A stretch of DNA of 64,000 nucleotides, from NCBI RefSeq assembly GCF_900292075.1, contig NZ_OLMV01000001.1:1046977-1110976 (forward strand). The letters run 5' to 3'. The DNA is from Microbacterium timonense. GTDB lineage: Bacteria; Actinomycetota; Actinomycetes; Actinomycetales; Microbacteriaceae. A program made the position numbers and the translations under genes. Shown piece after piece: positions 55,920 through 64,000 of this stretch. Position 1 is the stretch's first letter; every line of letters begins with the position of its first letter. Below the pieces are notes generated by a model, which did no database searches, was not told the origin of the DNA, and was given only the letters and a program-made list of their open reading frames with translations.

Positions 55920-56678
55920 ATGCCCTCCCCCGTCAGCCTGCCCCGCCTGTCGTGGGGCTCCGCCGAGGCGGGGCTCCGCGCACTGCTCATCCACGGCCTC
56001 GGATCCAACGGCGCCCTGATGTGGCGGTACGGGGTCGCGCTCGCAGAGGCGGGATGGCGAGCGGATGCCGTCGACCTGCGCGGTCACGGCACCGCTCCGC
56101 GTGCACTGGATTATCGCCTCGACGCGTACGCCGTCGACGTCGCCGCGGTGCACCCGGACGGCGCGGCGACGTGGGACCTCGTGATCGGGCACTCGCTGGG
56201 CGGTGCGGCATCCGTCCTCGCTGCCGCGTCCCGACCCTCGTGGACCCGCCGGCTCGTGCTGGTCGACCCCGCGATCGCGCTCACCGAGCGTGACCGCGAG
56301 ATCGTGCGCGACAGCCAGGTCCGCGCGTTCGATGACCCCTCGCCGCAGGCGGTGCTCGCAGACCACCCCGACTGGCATCCGCAGGACATCGAGCTGAAGG
56401 CGCTCTCCGCCCAGCAGGCCAGCCGGTGGGCGGTCGAACAGACGAGCGCCCAGAACCCCGAATGGGATGTCGTCGACGCCGCGCTGCGCCTTCAGGTGCC
56501 GACCCACATCATCGCGTCCGACCCCCACGTGTACTCGATCTTCCGTGGCAAGCCGGCCGAGTCCGCGCTCGCGTCCCATCCGCTCATCGACGTGTCGGTG
56601 GTGCCGGGCGCCGGGCATTCCCCGCATCGCGACAGGCCGGAAGCGACGCTGCGCGCGCTGTTCAGCGTGCTGGCCTGA
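55920..56678 (+). CDS. Alpha/beta hydrolase
   Basis: A 252-residue alpha/beta hydrolase with intact catalytic residues: oxyanion segment LLIHGLGSNGALMWRY (about 23-38), nucleophile elbow GHSLGGAA (Ser about residue 92), an acid residue near ASDPHVYS and the late His in GAGHSPHRDRP (about 230). The product class (esterase, epoxide hydrolase or C-C hydrolase) cannot be read. It contrasts with the degenerate family member at 38.2-38.8 kb. Convergent with the DUF389 gene. Confidence 0.87.
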   Translation: MPSPVSLPRLSWGSAEAGLRALLIHGLGSNGALMWRYGVALAEAGWRADAVDLRGHGTAPRALDYRLDAYAVDVAAVHPDGAATWDLVIGHSLGGAASVLAAASRPSWTRRLVLVDPAIALTERDREIVRDSQVRAFDDPSPQAVLADHPDWHPQDIELKALSAQQASRWAVEQTSAQNPEWDVVDAALRLQVPTHIIASDPHVYSIFRGKPAESALASHPLIDVSVVPGAGHSPHRDRPEATLRALFSVLA

Positions 56679-56698
56679 CACCGCACCGGCGACATCCG

Positions 56699-57706
56699 CT
56701 ACTGCACGGTGATCTCCGTGCCCTGTCCGGCGTCCACCACGACGCCGACGTAGGACGGGATGGTGCTCGACAGAGCGTCACGGAGATCGTCGACCGGCGG
56801 GGTCGTGCCGTCGTCGGTGGTCACGTCCACGGTGGCGACGGTGCCCGACCAGTCGACGCCGTACACGCGGGCACCGTCCTCGGCCGACAGCCACTCGGTC
56901 GTCGCCTGCTGGATCGCCGCGCTCCAGCGGGCGAACGCCACCGAGATCACGGAGTTCACCGCCAGCGGGATCGCGATGACCACGGCCAGCACGGCCACGA
57001 TGAGATAAGCGCGGCGCCGGTTCGCGACCGGTGAGGAGCCCGGGTCGCGCGCGTAGCCGGCGACCGTGAAGACGATGCTGCCGGCGATGACGAGCGCCAC
57101 CACGTTGGACAGGAAGAGCCACATCGCCCCCAGCGCGTCGGTCCACAGGCCCTGCCCCGCGCACACGCCCACCACTCCCAGCGGCGGCACGAGTGAGATG
57201 GCGATCGCCACTCCCGGCAGGATCGAGCTGAGATCGCGTCGGCACATCGCGAACCCGCCGGCGAAGCCCGTCGCGAGGGCGGCGACGAGGTCCATGAAGC
57301 TCGGCGAGGTGCGCCCCAGCACCTGCGAGTTGGTCTCCAGGCTCTGCGGCGTCGCGACGAAGACCGAGAACGCCAGGCCCAGCACGACCACGATGACAAG
57401 GCCCAGCAGCACCCAGAGGATCGAGCGCACCACGAGGCTGAGATGCCCCGTGACGATGCCGAGCCCGATCCCGAGGATCGGCGTCCCCAGTGGCGCGATG
57501 ATCATGGCGCCGATCACGGTCGCCGTCGAATCGGTGAGCACTCCGGCGATGGCGATGATCCCCGCCAGCGTCAGCATGATGAGGAAGCCGCTGCGCTTGC
57601 CCGCCCGGTCGCCCGACCCGAGGTCGAGCGCCTCGGCCACCTCGGCCGCCGTCTGCCGCTGTGTCGGCGGGATGAGCCCGCGCAGCATGCCCGATATCGT
57701 CGCCAT
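56699..57706 (-). CDS. DUF389 domain membrane protein
   Basis: A 335-residue membrane protein of the DUF389 family (TIGR00341-like), with about six helices and a soluble C-terminal part. Markers are the N-terminal LTLAGIIAIAGVLTDSTATVIGAMIIAPLGTPI and the middle ALATGFAGGFAMCRRD and LVPPLGVVGVCAG. Function unknown. I chose the ATG at 57706, 6 nt after CATGAT; the frame continues upstream without similarity. It is divergent from the acyl-CoA dehydrogenase, with only 28 bp between start codons. Confidence 0.88.
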   Translation of the reverse strand: MATISGMLRGLIPPTQRQTAAEVAEALDLGSGDRAGKRSGFLIMLTLAGIIAIAGVLTDSTATVIGAMIIAPLGTPILGIGLGIVTGHLSLVVRSILWVLLGLVIVVVLGLAFSVFVATPQSLETNSQVLGRTSPSFMDLVAALATGFAGGFAMCRRDLSSILPGVAIAISLVPPLGVVGVCAGQGLWTDALGAMWLFLSNVVALVIAGSIVFTVAGYARDPGSSPVANRRRAYLIVAVLAVVIAIPLAVNSVISVAFARWSAAIQQATTEWLSAEDGARVYGVDWSGTVATVDVTTDDGTTPPVDDLRDALSSTIPSYVGVVVDAGQGTEITVQ

Positions 57707-57712
57707 GGGCAG

Positions 57713-57718
57713 ATCATG
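57713..57718 (-). promoter_or_regulatory. -10 element of DUF389 gene
   Basis: CATGAT on the minus strand, 6 nt before the ATG at 57706. It lies 4 bp from the opposing -10 at 57723. Confidence 0.5.
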
Positions 57719-57722
57719 GCGC

Positions 57723-57728
57723 AAGAAT
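57723..57728 (+). promoter_or_regulatory. -10 element of acyl-CoA dehydrogenase gene
   Basis: AAGAAT, 6 nt before the GTG at 57735; a weak match at the exact spacing. Confidence 0.4.
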
Positions 57729-57734
57729 GGCGGT

Positions 57735-58907
57735 GTGGCCCCATTCGATCCGCGCGAAATCCTGACCGACGATCTGCTGGAAAGGATCCGCGGCCGCGCG
57801 GCTGTCCACGACCGGGAGAACACGTTCCCCGACGAGGACCTCGCCGACCTCAAGGATGCCGGGTACCTCGCCATCCTCGTGCCGACCGAGCTCGGTGGAT
57901 CCGGTCTGGGGCTCGCCGAGGCATCCGCCCTCCAGCAGCGGCTGGCCGGTGCCGCGCCCGCCACCGCGCTGGCCATCAACATGCACCTGGTGTGGACCGG
58001 CGTCGCCAAGGTGCTCGCCGACCGTGGGGTGGACGCCCTGCGGTTCGTGCAGGAGGGCGCAGCGGCGGGCGAGGTCTTCGCGTTCGGCATCAGCGAGGCC
58101 GGCAACGACCTCGTGCTGTTCGGGAGCGGGACGGATGCCGCGCCGCTGCCCGACGGCGGGTACGCGTTCACCGGCACCAAGATCTTCACGTCGCTGGCCC
58201 CGGTGTGGACGCAGCTCGGGCTGCACGGGTTGGACACCACGTCGGAGGACGCCCCCCGGATGGTCTACGCCTTCGTGCCACGCTCCGAGGTGCAGGCGGG
58301 GCGCGTGGTGGTGCGCGACGACTGGGACACGCTCGGCATGCGCGGCACCCAGTCGCGGACCACCGTGCTGCGCGACGCGGTCGCCCCGGCCGACCGGGTG
58401 GTGCGCCGCCTGGCCCCCGGACCCAACCCCGACCCGCTGGTGTTCGGCATCTTCAGCGTCTTCGAGCTCCTGCTCGCGTCGGTGTACACCGGCATCGCCC
58501 GACGCGCCCTGGACCTCGCCGTGACGGCGGCCGGCAGGCGGGCCTCCAAGCGCACCGGAAAGGCGTACAGCCAGGACCCCGACATCCGCTGGCGCATCGC
58601 CGACATGGCGCTCGCCTACGAGGGCCTGCCGCCCCAGATCGAGGGGCTGGCGCGCGATGTGGACGCCCAGGTCGATCACGGGTCGCGATGGTTCTCCCTG
58701 CTGGCCGGGGTGAAGCACCGGTCCGTCTCGGCGGCCAAGTCGGTCGTGGACGAGGCGATGCTCGTGGCCGGCGGGTCGTCCTACTTCTCGGGGAACGAGC
58801 TCAGTCGCCTCTATCGCGACGTGCTCGCGGGCTTGTTCCACCCTTCCGATCCCGAGTCGGCGCACTCGACGGTCGCGACGGCCTGGCTCGGCCCGATCGA
58901 GGACTGA
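57735..58907 (+). CDS. Acyl-CoA dehydrogenase family protein
   Basis: A 390-residue flavoprotein of the acyl-CoA dehydrogenase fold: an N-terminal helical domain (LADLKDAGYLAILVPTELGGSG), a middle beta domain (FAFGISEAGND, FTGTKIFTSLAPVWTQLG) and a C-terminal helical domain. FTGTKIF is the FAD-contact segment. The usual catalytic Glu is not obvious, so it may be one of the family members that act as flavin monooxygenases (DszC/HpaB-like). GTG at 57735, from which the family similarity begins. It is followed 3 bp later by the DUF445 gene. Confidence 0.87.
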   Translation: MAPFDPREILTDDLLERIRGRAAVHDRENTFPDEDLADLKDAGYLAILVPTELGGSGLGLAEASALQQRLAGAAPATALAINMHLVWTGVAKVLADRGVDALRFVQEGAAAGEVFAFGISEAGNDLVLFGSGTDAAPLPDGGYAFTGTKIFTSLAPVWTQLGLHGLDTTSEDAPRMVYAFVPRSEVQAGRVVVRDDWDTLGMRGTQSRTTVLRDAVAPADRVVRRLAPGPNPDPLVFGIFSVFELLLASVYTGIARRALDLAVTAAGRRASKRTGKAYSQDPDIRWRIADMALAYEGLPPQIEGLARDVDAQVDHGSRWFSLLAGVKHRSVSAAKSVVDEAMLVAGGSSYFSGNELSRLYRDVLAGLFHPSDPESAHSTVATAWLGPIED

Positions 58908-58910
58908 GCC

Positions 58911-60197
58911 GTGTCCGCCTCGACGAACCCGCCCGTCGCCGCATCCTTCGAGACGCCGGCCGATCGGGAGCGCCGCCGCGGTCTGCGCACCATGAAAGGC
59001 GTCGCCCTCGGCGCGCTGGTGTTCATGGCGGTGCTGTTCGCCTTCTCGTTCGCCTTCCAGCAGGAGGTTCCGGGGCTGGCCTATCTGCGCGCGGCCGCCG
59101 AGGGCGGCATGGTGGGAGCCTTGGCGGACTGGTTCGCCGTCACGGCGCTGTTCCGGCATCCGCTGGGCATCCCGATCCCGCACACCGCGATCATCCCGAG
59201 CCGCAAGGATGAGATCGGGCGGACACTGGGCGAGTTCGTCGAGACGGAGTTCCTGCGCGGCGACGTCGTGCGCGCCAAGCTCGAGCAGACGGCGATCTCG
59301 GCGCGACTGGGCGAGTGGCTGAGCGTCCCGGCGCACGCGGACCGGGTCGCGGCGGAGGCATCCGTGATGGCCTCCAGCGTGCTGCGGGCACTCAGCGACG
59401 ATGACGTGCGCGACGTCATCGAGGAGCTCGCGCGCGAGCACCTCATCGTTCCGGAATGGGGCCCGCCGCTGGGCGAATGGCTCGGCCGGATCATCGATGC
59501 CGGGGCGCACCGGGGTGCGGTCGACCTCGCGGCGGACACGATCGCGGCCTGGCTGGCGGCGAACCACGCCGCCTTCTCGGGGCTGGTGTCTCAGCGGCTG
59601 CCCTCGTGGCTGCCGTCCGTGGCCCAGCGGCTCGTCGACGACACCGTCTACAACGAGGCGGTGAAGTTCGTGGCGGCGGTGCAGGCCGACCCGCACCACG
59701 CCGCGCGGGTCGCCATCGACGGCTACCTCACCCGGCTGGCCGACAACCTGCAGCACGATCCGGTGACCATCGGCCGCTTCGAAGATGCGAAGCTCGCGGT
59801 CTTCGACAGCCCGCGGGTGCGGGAGCTCGCCGCCGAGGCCTGGACGACGGCGAAGACCGGCTTGCTGCGCTCGCTCGCCGATCCCGAGAGCGGGTTGCGC
59901 CGACGGGCGGCCGAGGCACTCACCGAGGTCGGCGGGCGGCTCGCGACGGATGCCGCGCTGCAGCGCCGCGTGGATACGTGGGTGACGGATGCCGCCGTCT
60001 TCCTCGTCGACCGCTATCGCCACGACATCGCCTCGATCATCACCGACACCGTCGAGCGCTGGGATCCCGCCGAGACGACCGAGAAGATCGAGCTCATGGT
60101 GGGACGGGACCTGCAGTACATCCGTCTCAACGGCACCATCGTGGGTGCCCTGGCTGGTCTGGCGATCTTCGCGATCGCCCACGCCCTGCTCGGCTAG
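58911..60197 (+). CDS. DUF445 domain membrane protein
   Basis: A 428-residue protein of the DUF445 (YjiN-like) family. A first helix (about residues 33-50, GALVFMAVLFAFSFAF) is followed by AAAEGGMVGALADWFAVTALFRHPLGIPIPHTAIIP, the family's signature, then a long helical soluble region and a C-terminal helix (about 410-428). Function unknown; E. coli YjiN is an inner-membrane protein. The GTG start is 3 bp after the dehydrogenase stop, so the two are cotranscribed. Confidence 0.9.
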   Translation: MSASTNPPVAASFETPADRERRRGLRTMKGVALGALVFMAVLFAFSFAFQQEVPGLAYLRAAAEGGMVGALADWFAVTALFRHPLGIPIPHTAIIPSRKDEIGRTLGEFVETEFLRGDVVRAKLEQTAISARLGEWLSVPAHADRVAAEASVMASSVLRALSDDDVRDVIEELAREHLIVPEWGPPLGEWLGRIIDAGAHRGAVDLAADTIAAWLAANHAAFSGLVSQRLPSWLPSVAQRLVDDTVYNEAVKFVAAVQADPHHAARVAIDGYLTRLADNLQHDPVTIGRFEDAKLAVFDSPRVRELAAEAWTTAKTGLLRSLADPESGLRRRAAEALTEVGGRLATDAALQRRVDTWVTDAAVFLVDRYRHDIASIITDTVERWDPAETTEKIELMVGRDLQYIRLNGTIVGALAGLAIFAIAHALLG

Positions 60198-60233
60198 CCA
60201 CAGCCGGGTCTACGTCGCGGCGTGGCGGACCGG

Positions 60234-60239
60234 TAGCGT
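60234..60239 (+). promoter_or_regulatory. -10 element of arginase-family gene
   Basis: TAGCGT, 6 nt before the GTG at 60246. Confidence 0.6.
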
Positions 60240-60245
60240 CGAGTC

Positions 60246-61169
60246 GTGACGCTTCCGACCGATCCGCTCTGGCCGCGTGCCGGTGCCTGGCCCGCCATCG
60301 CCGACGCGGAATGGGACGAGACGGGCCCGACCGGTTCGGCCGCGCGGCCGACCGTCGCGATCCTCGGGGTCCCCGCGTTCCGGACGTCCCTCTCGCCGAC
60401 CGGCGCGCACGCGACGCCCCGCGCCGTCCGCGACGCCCTGCGCCGGTTCAGCCCCACCGTGCTGGGACCGCCCCCGGTGGACCTGGGCGAGGCGCTGCGC
60501 GTGGCCGACGCCGGCGACATCGACGAGCCCGACGGGCCGGCGGGCGAGGCATCCGTGCGCGCGGCGGTCGCGGCGCTGCGGGAGCGAGCCGATCTGGTGA
60601 TCGCGCTCGGCGGCGACAATTCGATCACCTACGCCGTCGGGCAGGGCGCCGGCGCGGCCGGCCTCATCACGATCGACGCGCACTTCGACCTGCGCGACGG
60701 TGTCTCCAACGGATCGCCGGTGCGCCGACTCGTCGAGGACGGCCTGGACCCCCGCCGGATCGTCCAGCTGGGCATCGCCGACTTCGCGAACTCCGCCGCC
60801 TACGCGCGGCGTGCCGCCGACCTGGGGATCACCGTCGTCACGCTGGACGAGCTGCGGCGCCGCGGCGCGGACGATGTGGCGGCCCAGGCGCTGGAGATCG
60901 CCGGCGCCGACGGCGGGGCGGTGCACCTCGACGTGGATGTCGACGTCTGCGACCGGTCGGTCGCGCCCGGCTGCCCGGCATCCGTTCCCGGGGGCCTTGC
61001 GGCGTGGGAGCTGCGCGCGCTGGTGCGGGCGGTGGCCGCTGATCCCCGCGTGCACAGCGCCGACATCGCGGAGGTGGATGCCACCGCGGACGCCCCGGAC
61101 GGGCGCACCGTGCGGCTGGCCGCGCTGTGCGTTCTCGAGCTGCTGGCAGCGAAGGCGGTGACACGATGA
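60246..61169 (+). CDS. hutG: Arginase/formimidoylglutamase family protein
   Basis: A 307-residue ureohydrolase-fold enzyme. The metal motifs are GGDNS (about residue 125), DAHFDLRD (about 145) and DVDVDVCDRSVAPGCPAS (about 230-247). The first motif has Asn where arginases have His. Position next to hutI and hutU suggests N-formimidoyl-L-glutamate hydrolysis to glutamate and formamide, the last step of histidine breakdown. It is transcribed away from hutI/hutU, on the other strand. Agmatinase or a different ureohydrolase cannot be excluded. Confidence 0.82.
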   Translation: MTLPTDPLWPRAGAWPAIADAEWDETGPTGSAARPTVAILGVPAFRTSLSPTGAHATPRAVRDALRRFSPTVLGPPPVDLGEALRVADAGDIDEPDGPAGEASVRAAVAALRERADLVIALGGDNSITYAVGQGAGAAGLITIDAHFDLRDGVSNGSPVRRLVEDGLDPRRIVQLGIADFANSAAYARRAADLGITVVTLDELRRRGADDVAAQALEIAGADGGAVHLDVDVDVCDRSVAPGCPASVPGGLAAWELRALVRAVAADPRVHSADIAEVDATADAPDGRTVRLAALCVLELLAAKAVTR

Positions 61170-61672
61170 GCGCGAGCCCACGCGAGACGGCCCATCCGGC
61201 TTCGATCACGCTGGCACTGGTGCGGCACGCGAAGTCGGACTGGGGCGATCCGGGGCTGGACGACCACGAGCGGCCGCTCAACGAGCGGGGTATGCGGGAT
61301 GCGCCGCGCATGGCCCGCCGGCTGGCCGAGTCGGGCTTCCGCCCCGACGTCATCCTGTCGAGCACCGCCGTCCGTGCGCGCACCACGGCCGAGGCGTTCG
61401 CGGCCGAGCTGCGGGCGGGGGTCTCGCTCCTGCCCGAACTCTACGGCGCCCCCGCACGCACGCTGCTCGCGGCCGCGGAGGCGACCGGGGCACCGTCGGT
61501 GATGGTGGTCGCCCACGACCCCGGCATGAGCGTGCTGGCCGCCGAGCTGTCGGGCGACAAGATCGGTCACATGCCCACGTGCGCGGTCGCGACGTTCACG
61601 TGGCACGTGCCGGACTGGCACGTCGCCTCGGCCCTCGAGCCCGACGAGTGGACGTTCGACTCTCCTCGCTGA
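61166..61672 (+). CDS. Histidine phosphatase family protein (SixA-like)
   Basis: A 168-residue phosphohistidine phosphatase-type protein. The RHG motif is LVRHAKSDWGDPGLDDHERPL (near residues 20-40; only R-H-A-K is catalytic core), with a later Arg in STAVRARTTAEAF and a second His in VVAHDPGMS. SixA proteins remove phosphate from phosphohistidine of HPt domains or phosphotransfer proteins; the target here is unknown. Its ATG overlaps the hutG stop by 4 nt (ATGA), so it is translated with it. It converges on hutI. Confidence 0.88.
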   Translation: MSASPRETAHPASITLALVRHAKSDWGDPGLDDHERPLNERGMRDAPRMARRLAESGFRPDVILSSTAVRARTTAEAFAAELRAGVSLLPELYGAPARTLLAAAEATGAPSVMVVAHDPGMSVLAAELSGDKIGHMPTCAVATFTWHVPDWHVASALEPDEWTFDSPR

Positions 61673-61682
61673 GGCGAACCGG

Positions 61683-62864
61683 TCACGAGCGCGCCTCGCC
61701 GAGCGCGACGCCGTCCTTGATCACCGTCCGCACGAGCGGCACCCCGGGCCGGTAGGCGAGGTGCACCCGCGTGGGCGCCTCGAGCATGACGAGATCGGCG
61801 CGCCCCCCCGGAGCGATGACGCCCACGTCGTCGCGCCGCAGCGCCTGGGCGCCTCCCGCGGTGGCCGACCACACCGCCTCGGCCGGCGTCATCCCCATCT
61901 CCCGGACCGCCAGGGCGATCATGAGCGGCATCGAGCTGGTGAAGCTGGATCCAGGGTTGCAGTCGCTGGCGAGGGCGACGGTGACGCCGGCGTCGATCAG
62001 CCGGCGCGCATCCGGGTACGGCTGCCGCGTCGAGAACTCGACGCCAGGCAGCAAGGTGGCGACGGTGCGCGAGCCGGCGAGCGCCGCGATGTCGTCGTCG
62101 TCGAGATAGGTGCAGTGATCGACGGATGCCGCGTCCATCTCGACCGCCAGGCGCACGCCTTCGCCGGGGCCGAGCTGATTGCCGTGCACGCGCGGGATGA
62201 GCCCGTGTACCGCACCCGCCGCCAGGATCCGCCGCGACTCCGCGGCGGTGAAGGCACCGCGCTCGCAGAAGACGTCGATCCAGCGGCTGAACGGCACGCA
62301 TGCGCGCAGCATCTGGTCGCACACCAGGTCGACGTACTCGTCCCTTCGATCGGAATACTCGGCCGGCACGACGTGGGCTCCGAGGTACGTGACCTCCGGC
62401 GTCACCTCGGCGGCCAGGCGCGCCAGCCGCTCCTCGTCTGCGACGGTCAGCCCGTACCCGGTCTTGATCTCCAGGGTGGTGGTGCCCTGCGCGTGCACCT
62501 CCGCCACGAGGGCGCGCAGACGCCGCCGCAGCTCCTCGTCGCTGGCGGCGCGCGTCGCCGCGACCGTGCGCCTGATGCCTCCCGCGGCATACGGCGTGCC
62601 CGTCATGCGGGCTTCGAACTCGTCTGCCCGATCGCCGGCGAACACGAGATGGGTGTGGCTGTCGACGAACCCGGGGATCACCGCCCGGCCCTCGGCATCC
62701 AGGATCCTGAGCTGGCCGGAAGGGCGCGCGTCCGCCGCGGCGCCGACCCACGCGATGCGGTCGCCCTCGATCAGCACGGCCGCGTCCTGCAGCGTGCCGG
62801 TCGGGTCGTCGCCTTCCGCGTTGGTGGTTAGCTCGCCGATGTTCGTGATGAGCGTCGCCGTCAC
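61683..62864 (-). CDS. hutI: Imidazolonepropionase
   Basis: HutI, a 393-residue amidohydrolase-fold enzyme that opens the imidazolone ring to give N-formimidoyl-L-glutamate in histidine catabolism. Metal-binding [22 protein letters not shown] (H-x-H), later [13 protein letters not shown], the substrate-site DHCTYLD, and [15 protein letters not shown] (D) are seen. I chose the GTG at 62864, with GGGAG 7 nt upstream; an open-frame extension to 62915 runs into the repeat element. It is 106 bp downstream of hutU. Confidence 0.93.
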   Translation of the reverse strand: MTATLITNIGELTTNAEGDDPTGTLQDAAVLIEGDRIAWVGAAADARPSGQLRILDAEGRAVIPGFVDSHTHLVFAGDRADEFEARMTGTPYAAGGIRRTVAATRAASDEELRRRLRALVAEVHAQGTTTLEIKTGYGLTVADEERLARLAAEVTPEVTYLGAHVVPAEYSDRRDEYVDLVCDQMLRACVPFSRWIDVFCERGAFTAAESRRILAAGAVHGLIPRVHGNQLGPGEGVRLAVEMDAASVDHCTYLDDDDIAALAGSRTVATLLPGVEFSTRQPYPDARRLIDAGVTVALASDCNPGSSFTSSMPLMIALAVREMGMTPAEAVWSATAGGAQALRRDDVGVIAPGGRADLVMLEAPTRVHLAYRPGVPLVRTVIKDGVALGEARS

Positions 62865-62880
62865 CTCACCACTCCCTTCA

Positions 62881-62951
62881 TGTCCCGGTTCCTCGCCATG
62901 GTGTCCCACTTTCACTCGCTCCGAGCGCAGAGAACGACCGAAATCGGGACA
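62881..62951. repeat. Short inverted-repeat element, copy B
   Basis: TGTCCCACTTTC (62902-62913), a 26-nt centre and GAAATCGGGACA (62940-62951) repeat the 50-bp core of copy A at 13817-13866, with two mismatches in the right arm. A second outward end, TGTCCCG at 62881, is exactly 21 bp outside the left one, as in copy A (where the extra ends are on the other side). It lies in the hutU-hutI gap. Confidence 0.7.
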
Positions 62952-62970
62952 TGCTCGGCCATCGCCCCTG

Positions 62971-64000
62971 TCACAGCAGGGGGATCTTCAGCCCGCGCTC
63001 GCGCGCGACCTGCTTCGCCCGCTCGTAGCCGGCGTCGACATGGCGCATGACGCCCGAGCCCGGATCGTTCGTGAGCACCCGGGCGATCTTCTCGGCGGCA
63101 AGAGCCGACCCGTCGGCGACGGTGACCTGCCCGGCATGGATGCTGCGCCCGATGCCGACTCCGCCGCCGTGGTGGATCGACACCCACGAGGCGCCGGAGG
63201 CGGTGTTGAGCAGGGCGTTCAGCAGCGGCCAGTCGGCGATCGCGTCGGAGCCGTCGGCCATCGCCTCGGTCTCGCGGTACGGCGAGGCGACGGATCCCGC
63301 ATCCAAGTGGTCGCGGCCGATCACGATGGGCCCGGCGAGCTCACCGGAGGCGACCATCTCGTTGAACTTGAGGCCCGCGAGGTGCCGCTCCTGGTAGCCG
63401 AGCCAGCAGATCCGCGCCGGCAGCCCCTCGAAGTGCACCGCGTCCCCGGCCTTCTCGAGCCACCGCACGAGGCCCGCGTTGTCGGGGAACAGCTCCATGA
63501 CGGCACGGTCGGTCTTGCGGATGTCGTCCGGGTCGCCCGACAGGGCCACCCACCGGAACGGTCCGCGGCCCTCCGCGAACTGCGGCCGGATGTACGCGGG
63601 GACGAAGCCGGGGAACTCGAACGCCCGCTCGAAGCCGCCCAGCCGCGCCTCGGCGCGGATCGAGTTGCCGTAGTCGAAGACCTCGGCTCCGGCATCCTGA
63701 AACCCGACCATCGCCGCCACGTGCTTGGCCATGCTGCCGCGGGCACGCGCGGTGAACCCTTCCGGATCGCGGGATGCCTCGGCCTTCCAATCGTCGAAGG
63801 CGATGCCCACGGGCAGGTAGGCGAGGGGGTCGTGGGCGCTCGTCTGGTCGGTGACGATGTCGACGACGACCTCGCCCGCGCGGTGGCGAGCCAGCACGTC
63901 GCCGAACACCTCGGCCGCGTTGCCGACGACACCGACGCTGAGCGCCTGGCCCGCGGCCTTGGCGGCGACGACGCGCGCGAGGGCGGCGTCGAGGTCGGTC
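62971..64000 (-). CDS. hutU: Urocanate hydratase, C-terminal part (cut by window edge)
   Basis: HutU, the NAD+-dependent enzyme that turns urocanate into imidazolonepropionate. 343 codons are present, running off the right edge (the full enzyme has about 550 residues). The frame reads through the visible end with [12 protein letters not shown]. Characteristic segments include [75 protein letters not shown] and [17 protein letters not shown] near the C-terminus. It precedes hutI on the same strand. Confidence 0.95.
   Translation of the reverse strand, partial: TDLDAALARVVAAKAAGQALSVGVVGNAAEVFGDVLARHRAGEVVVDIVTDQTSAHDPLAYLPVGIAFDDWKAEASRDPEGFTARARGSMAKHVAAMVGFQDAGAEVFDYGNSIRAEARLGGFERAFEFPGFVPAYIRPQFAEGRGPFRWVALSGDPDDIRKTDRAVMELFPDNAGLVRWLEKAGDAVHFEGLPARICWLGYQERHLAGLKFNEMVASGELAGPIVIGRDHLDAGSVASPYRETEAMADGSDAIADWPLLNALLNTASGASWVSIHHGGGVGIGRSIHAGQVTVADGSALAAEKIARVLTNDPGSGVMRHVDAGYERAKQVARERGLKIPLL

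Overview
The window is high-GC DNA (roughly 70% by eye) from an actinomycete, most likely a member of Microbacteriaceae close to Microbacterium. The grounds are the base composition, many GTG starts, F420-type LLM oxidoreductases, a class Ib nrdHIEF operon, small actinobacterial families (DUF2188, DUF427, DUF3817) and an actinobacterial core gene order. The genes are tightly packed on both strands and nearly all intact. I see no rRNA, tRNA, CRISPR array, prophage or complete insertion sequence.

Layout. 1-20 kb holds a core block, mostly on the minus strand: ABC-F ATPase, DUF427, Eis-like acetyltransferase, ispE, aldo/keto reductase, cpdA-like phosphoesterase, rsmA, tatD, metG and rsmI, with a protein O-mannosyltransferase (pmt) divergent from rsmI. 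A Stealth-type sugar phosphotransferase and two MFS transporters on the plus strand interrupt it. 20-29 kb is housekeeping and metabolism: hrpA helicase, quinone reductase, metY, Gfo/Idh dehydrogenase and a NYN-LOTUS putative nuclease. 29.4-37.5 kb is a sugar-uptake region: a ROK repressor followed by two consecutive, paralogous binding-protein/ATPase/permease sets of the CUT2 (xylose/ribose) type, both with single-domain ATPases. 37.5-43 kb carries a sirtuin coupled to a degenerate alpha/beta hydrolase, an ATP-dependent DNA ligase, two coupled LLM oxidoreductases and a DUF72 protein. 43-48.7 kb has a ClpC-type unfoldase behind two HspR (HAIR) operators, then VOC, DUF3817, MarR, an RsmC/RlmG-like methyltransferase and DUF2188. 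48.7-52.6 kb is nrdHIEF with candidate NrdR boxes. 53-60 kb mixes transporters, small regulators and membrane proteins. 60-64 kb is histidine utilisation (formimidoylglutamase-like, hutI and hutU, the last cut by the window edge).

Regulatory architecture. At least 28 genes have a -10-like hexamer whose last base lies 6 to 8 nt (22 times exactly 6) before the start codon and show no clear Shine-Dalgarno. This is the signature of leaderless mRNAs. Genes inside operons or with longer leaders instead show GGAG-type ribosome sites or ATGA overlaps. Several convergent gene pairs end inside strong hairpins that contain the stop codons.

The most unusual signals are: (1) a short intergenic inverted-repeat element with TGTCCC/GGGACA ends and 21-bp-phased extra ends, present at 13.8 kb and 62.9 kb with identical geometry; (2) a roughly six-fold excess of the heptamer GGATGCC/GGCATCC on both strands; (3) a pair of HAIR operators in front of a Clp ATPase that carries a ClpP-docking loop; and (4) the absence of rpfB from its usual place between tatD and rsmA.
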